A program made the position numbers and the translations under genes. The notes under the pieces are model-generated. The model made no database searches, was not told the origin of the DNA, and worked only from the letters and a program-made list of their open reading frames with translations. From Alphaproteobacteria bacterium (GTDB lineage Bacteria; Pseudomonadota; Alphaproteobacteria; SP197), in assembly GCA_009694045.1 (NCBI GenBank), contig SHVY01000005.1, positions 1-64,000 on the forward strand: a stretch of DNA of 64,000 nucleotides, read 5' to 3'. Positions 63,730 through 64,000 of this stretch are shown piece after piece; position 1 is the stretch's first letter; the number at the start of each line of letters is the position of its first letter.

Positions 63730-63883
63730 GCATCTGGCGGTGGTCGCCGCGATCGCCCCGATCCAGTTCCTTCTCGGGGCCGCCAACACCAGGGCAAGGC
63801 TGCTGACGCGGGGGGAAGTCCGCTTCTGGTGCGTCGTGCTGTTCGTCGCCGCCGAACTCGTCACCCTGGGCGTCTCGTCGTGA
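63722..63883 (+). CDS. Small membrane protein, 53 aa
   Basis: GTG start overlapping the upstream stop; hydrophobic [20 protein letters not shown] overlap with the next gene. Confidence 0.5.
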   Translation: MVEHLAVVAAIAPIQFLLGAANTRARLLTRGEVRFWCVVLFVAAELVTLGVSS

Positions 63884-64000
63884 GCGGCGTGCGCGTGATC
63901 GACGTCAGCAAGTCGTTCGACGGGACCCCGGTGGTCGACCATGTCTCCCTCGACATTGCCGACGGCGAGTTCGTGGTGCTGGTGGGGCCGTCCGGCTGCG
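63880..64000 (+). CDS. ABC transporter ATP-binding protein (5' partial, truncated by window end)
   Basis: [40 protein letters not shown], Walker A begins at the edge. Confidence 0.85.
   Translation, partial: MSGVRVIDVSKSFDGTPVVDHVSLDIADGEFVVLVGPSGC

Overview
GC-rich alphaproteobacterial chromosomal window (Rhodospirillales-like by gene content and order; this is inference). The core is the replication region dnaA - dcd-like - dnaN - recF - gyrB, flanked by a conserved housekeeping set: osmC, coaBC, dut, moeB, MOSC, ubiB, ubiE, mutM, enoyl-CoA hydratase, rpsT and a rhodanese. Further along are PBP1A, a three-subunit molybdenum hydroxylase, cobalamin genes (cobK, cbiD, cobA, cobB), ubiG, lysC, rodZ-ispG-hisS, hemA-prfA-prmC-DUF4167, clpB, a glutamine-synthetase homologue, trxA, addBA, murU, amgK, tsaE, and the start of an ABC-transporter catabolic operon. 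The most notable items are: (1) AddB and AddA encoded as one uninterrupted 2131-codon ORF; (2) a PadR / flavoprotein / MFS operon with Cys-pair motifs and a clean palindrome upstream, a candidate metalloid-resistance unit; (3) a decayed chimeric locus at 58.2-60.0 kb, a phosphatase-like fragment joined to an FG-GAP/RTX tail; (4) two related CTAGT-bounded palindromic elements at the left edge and near 60.0 kb, the second supplying stop codons to both convergent neighbours; (5) a probable RpoH promoter of clpB with a perfect inverted repeat nested in its spacer; (6) short tandem repeats in or at the ends of mutM, recF and cobB; (7) two tiny membrane-protein ORFs between the solute-binding protein and the ATPase of an ABC operon. 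No tRNA, rRNA, CRISPR array, IS element or prophage was recognised. All family calls are by eye from protein motifs; no database search was run.
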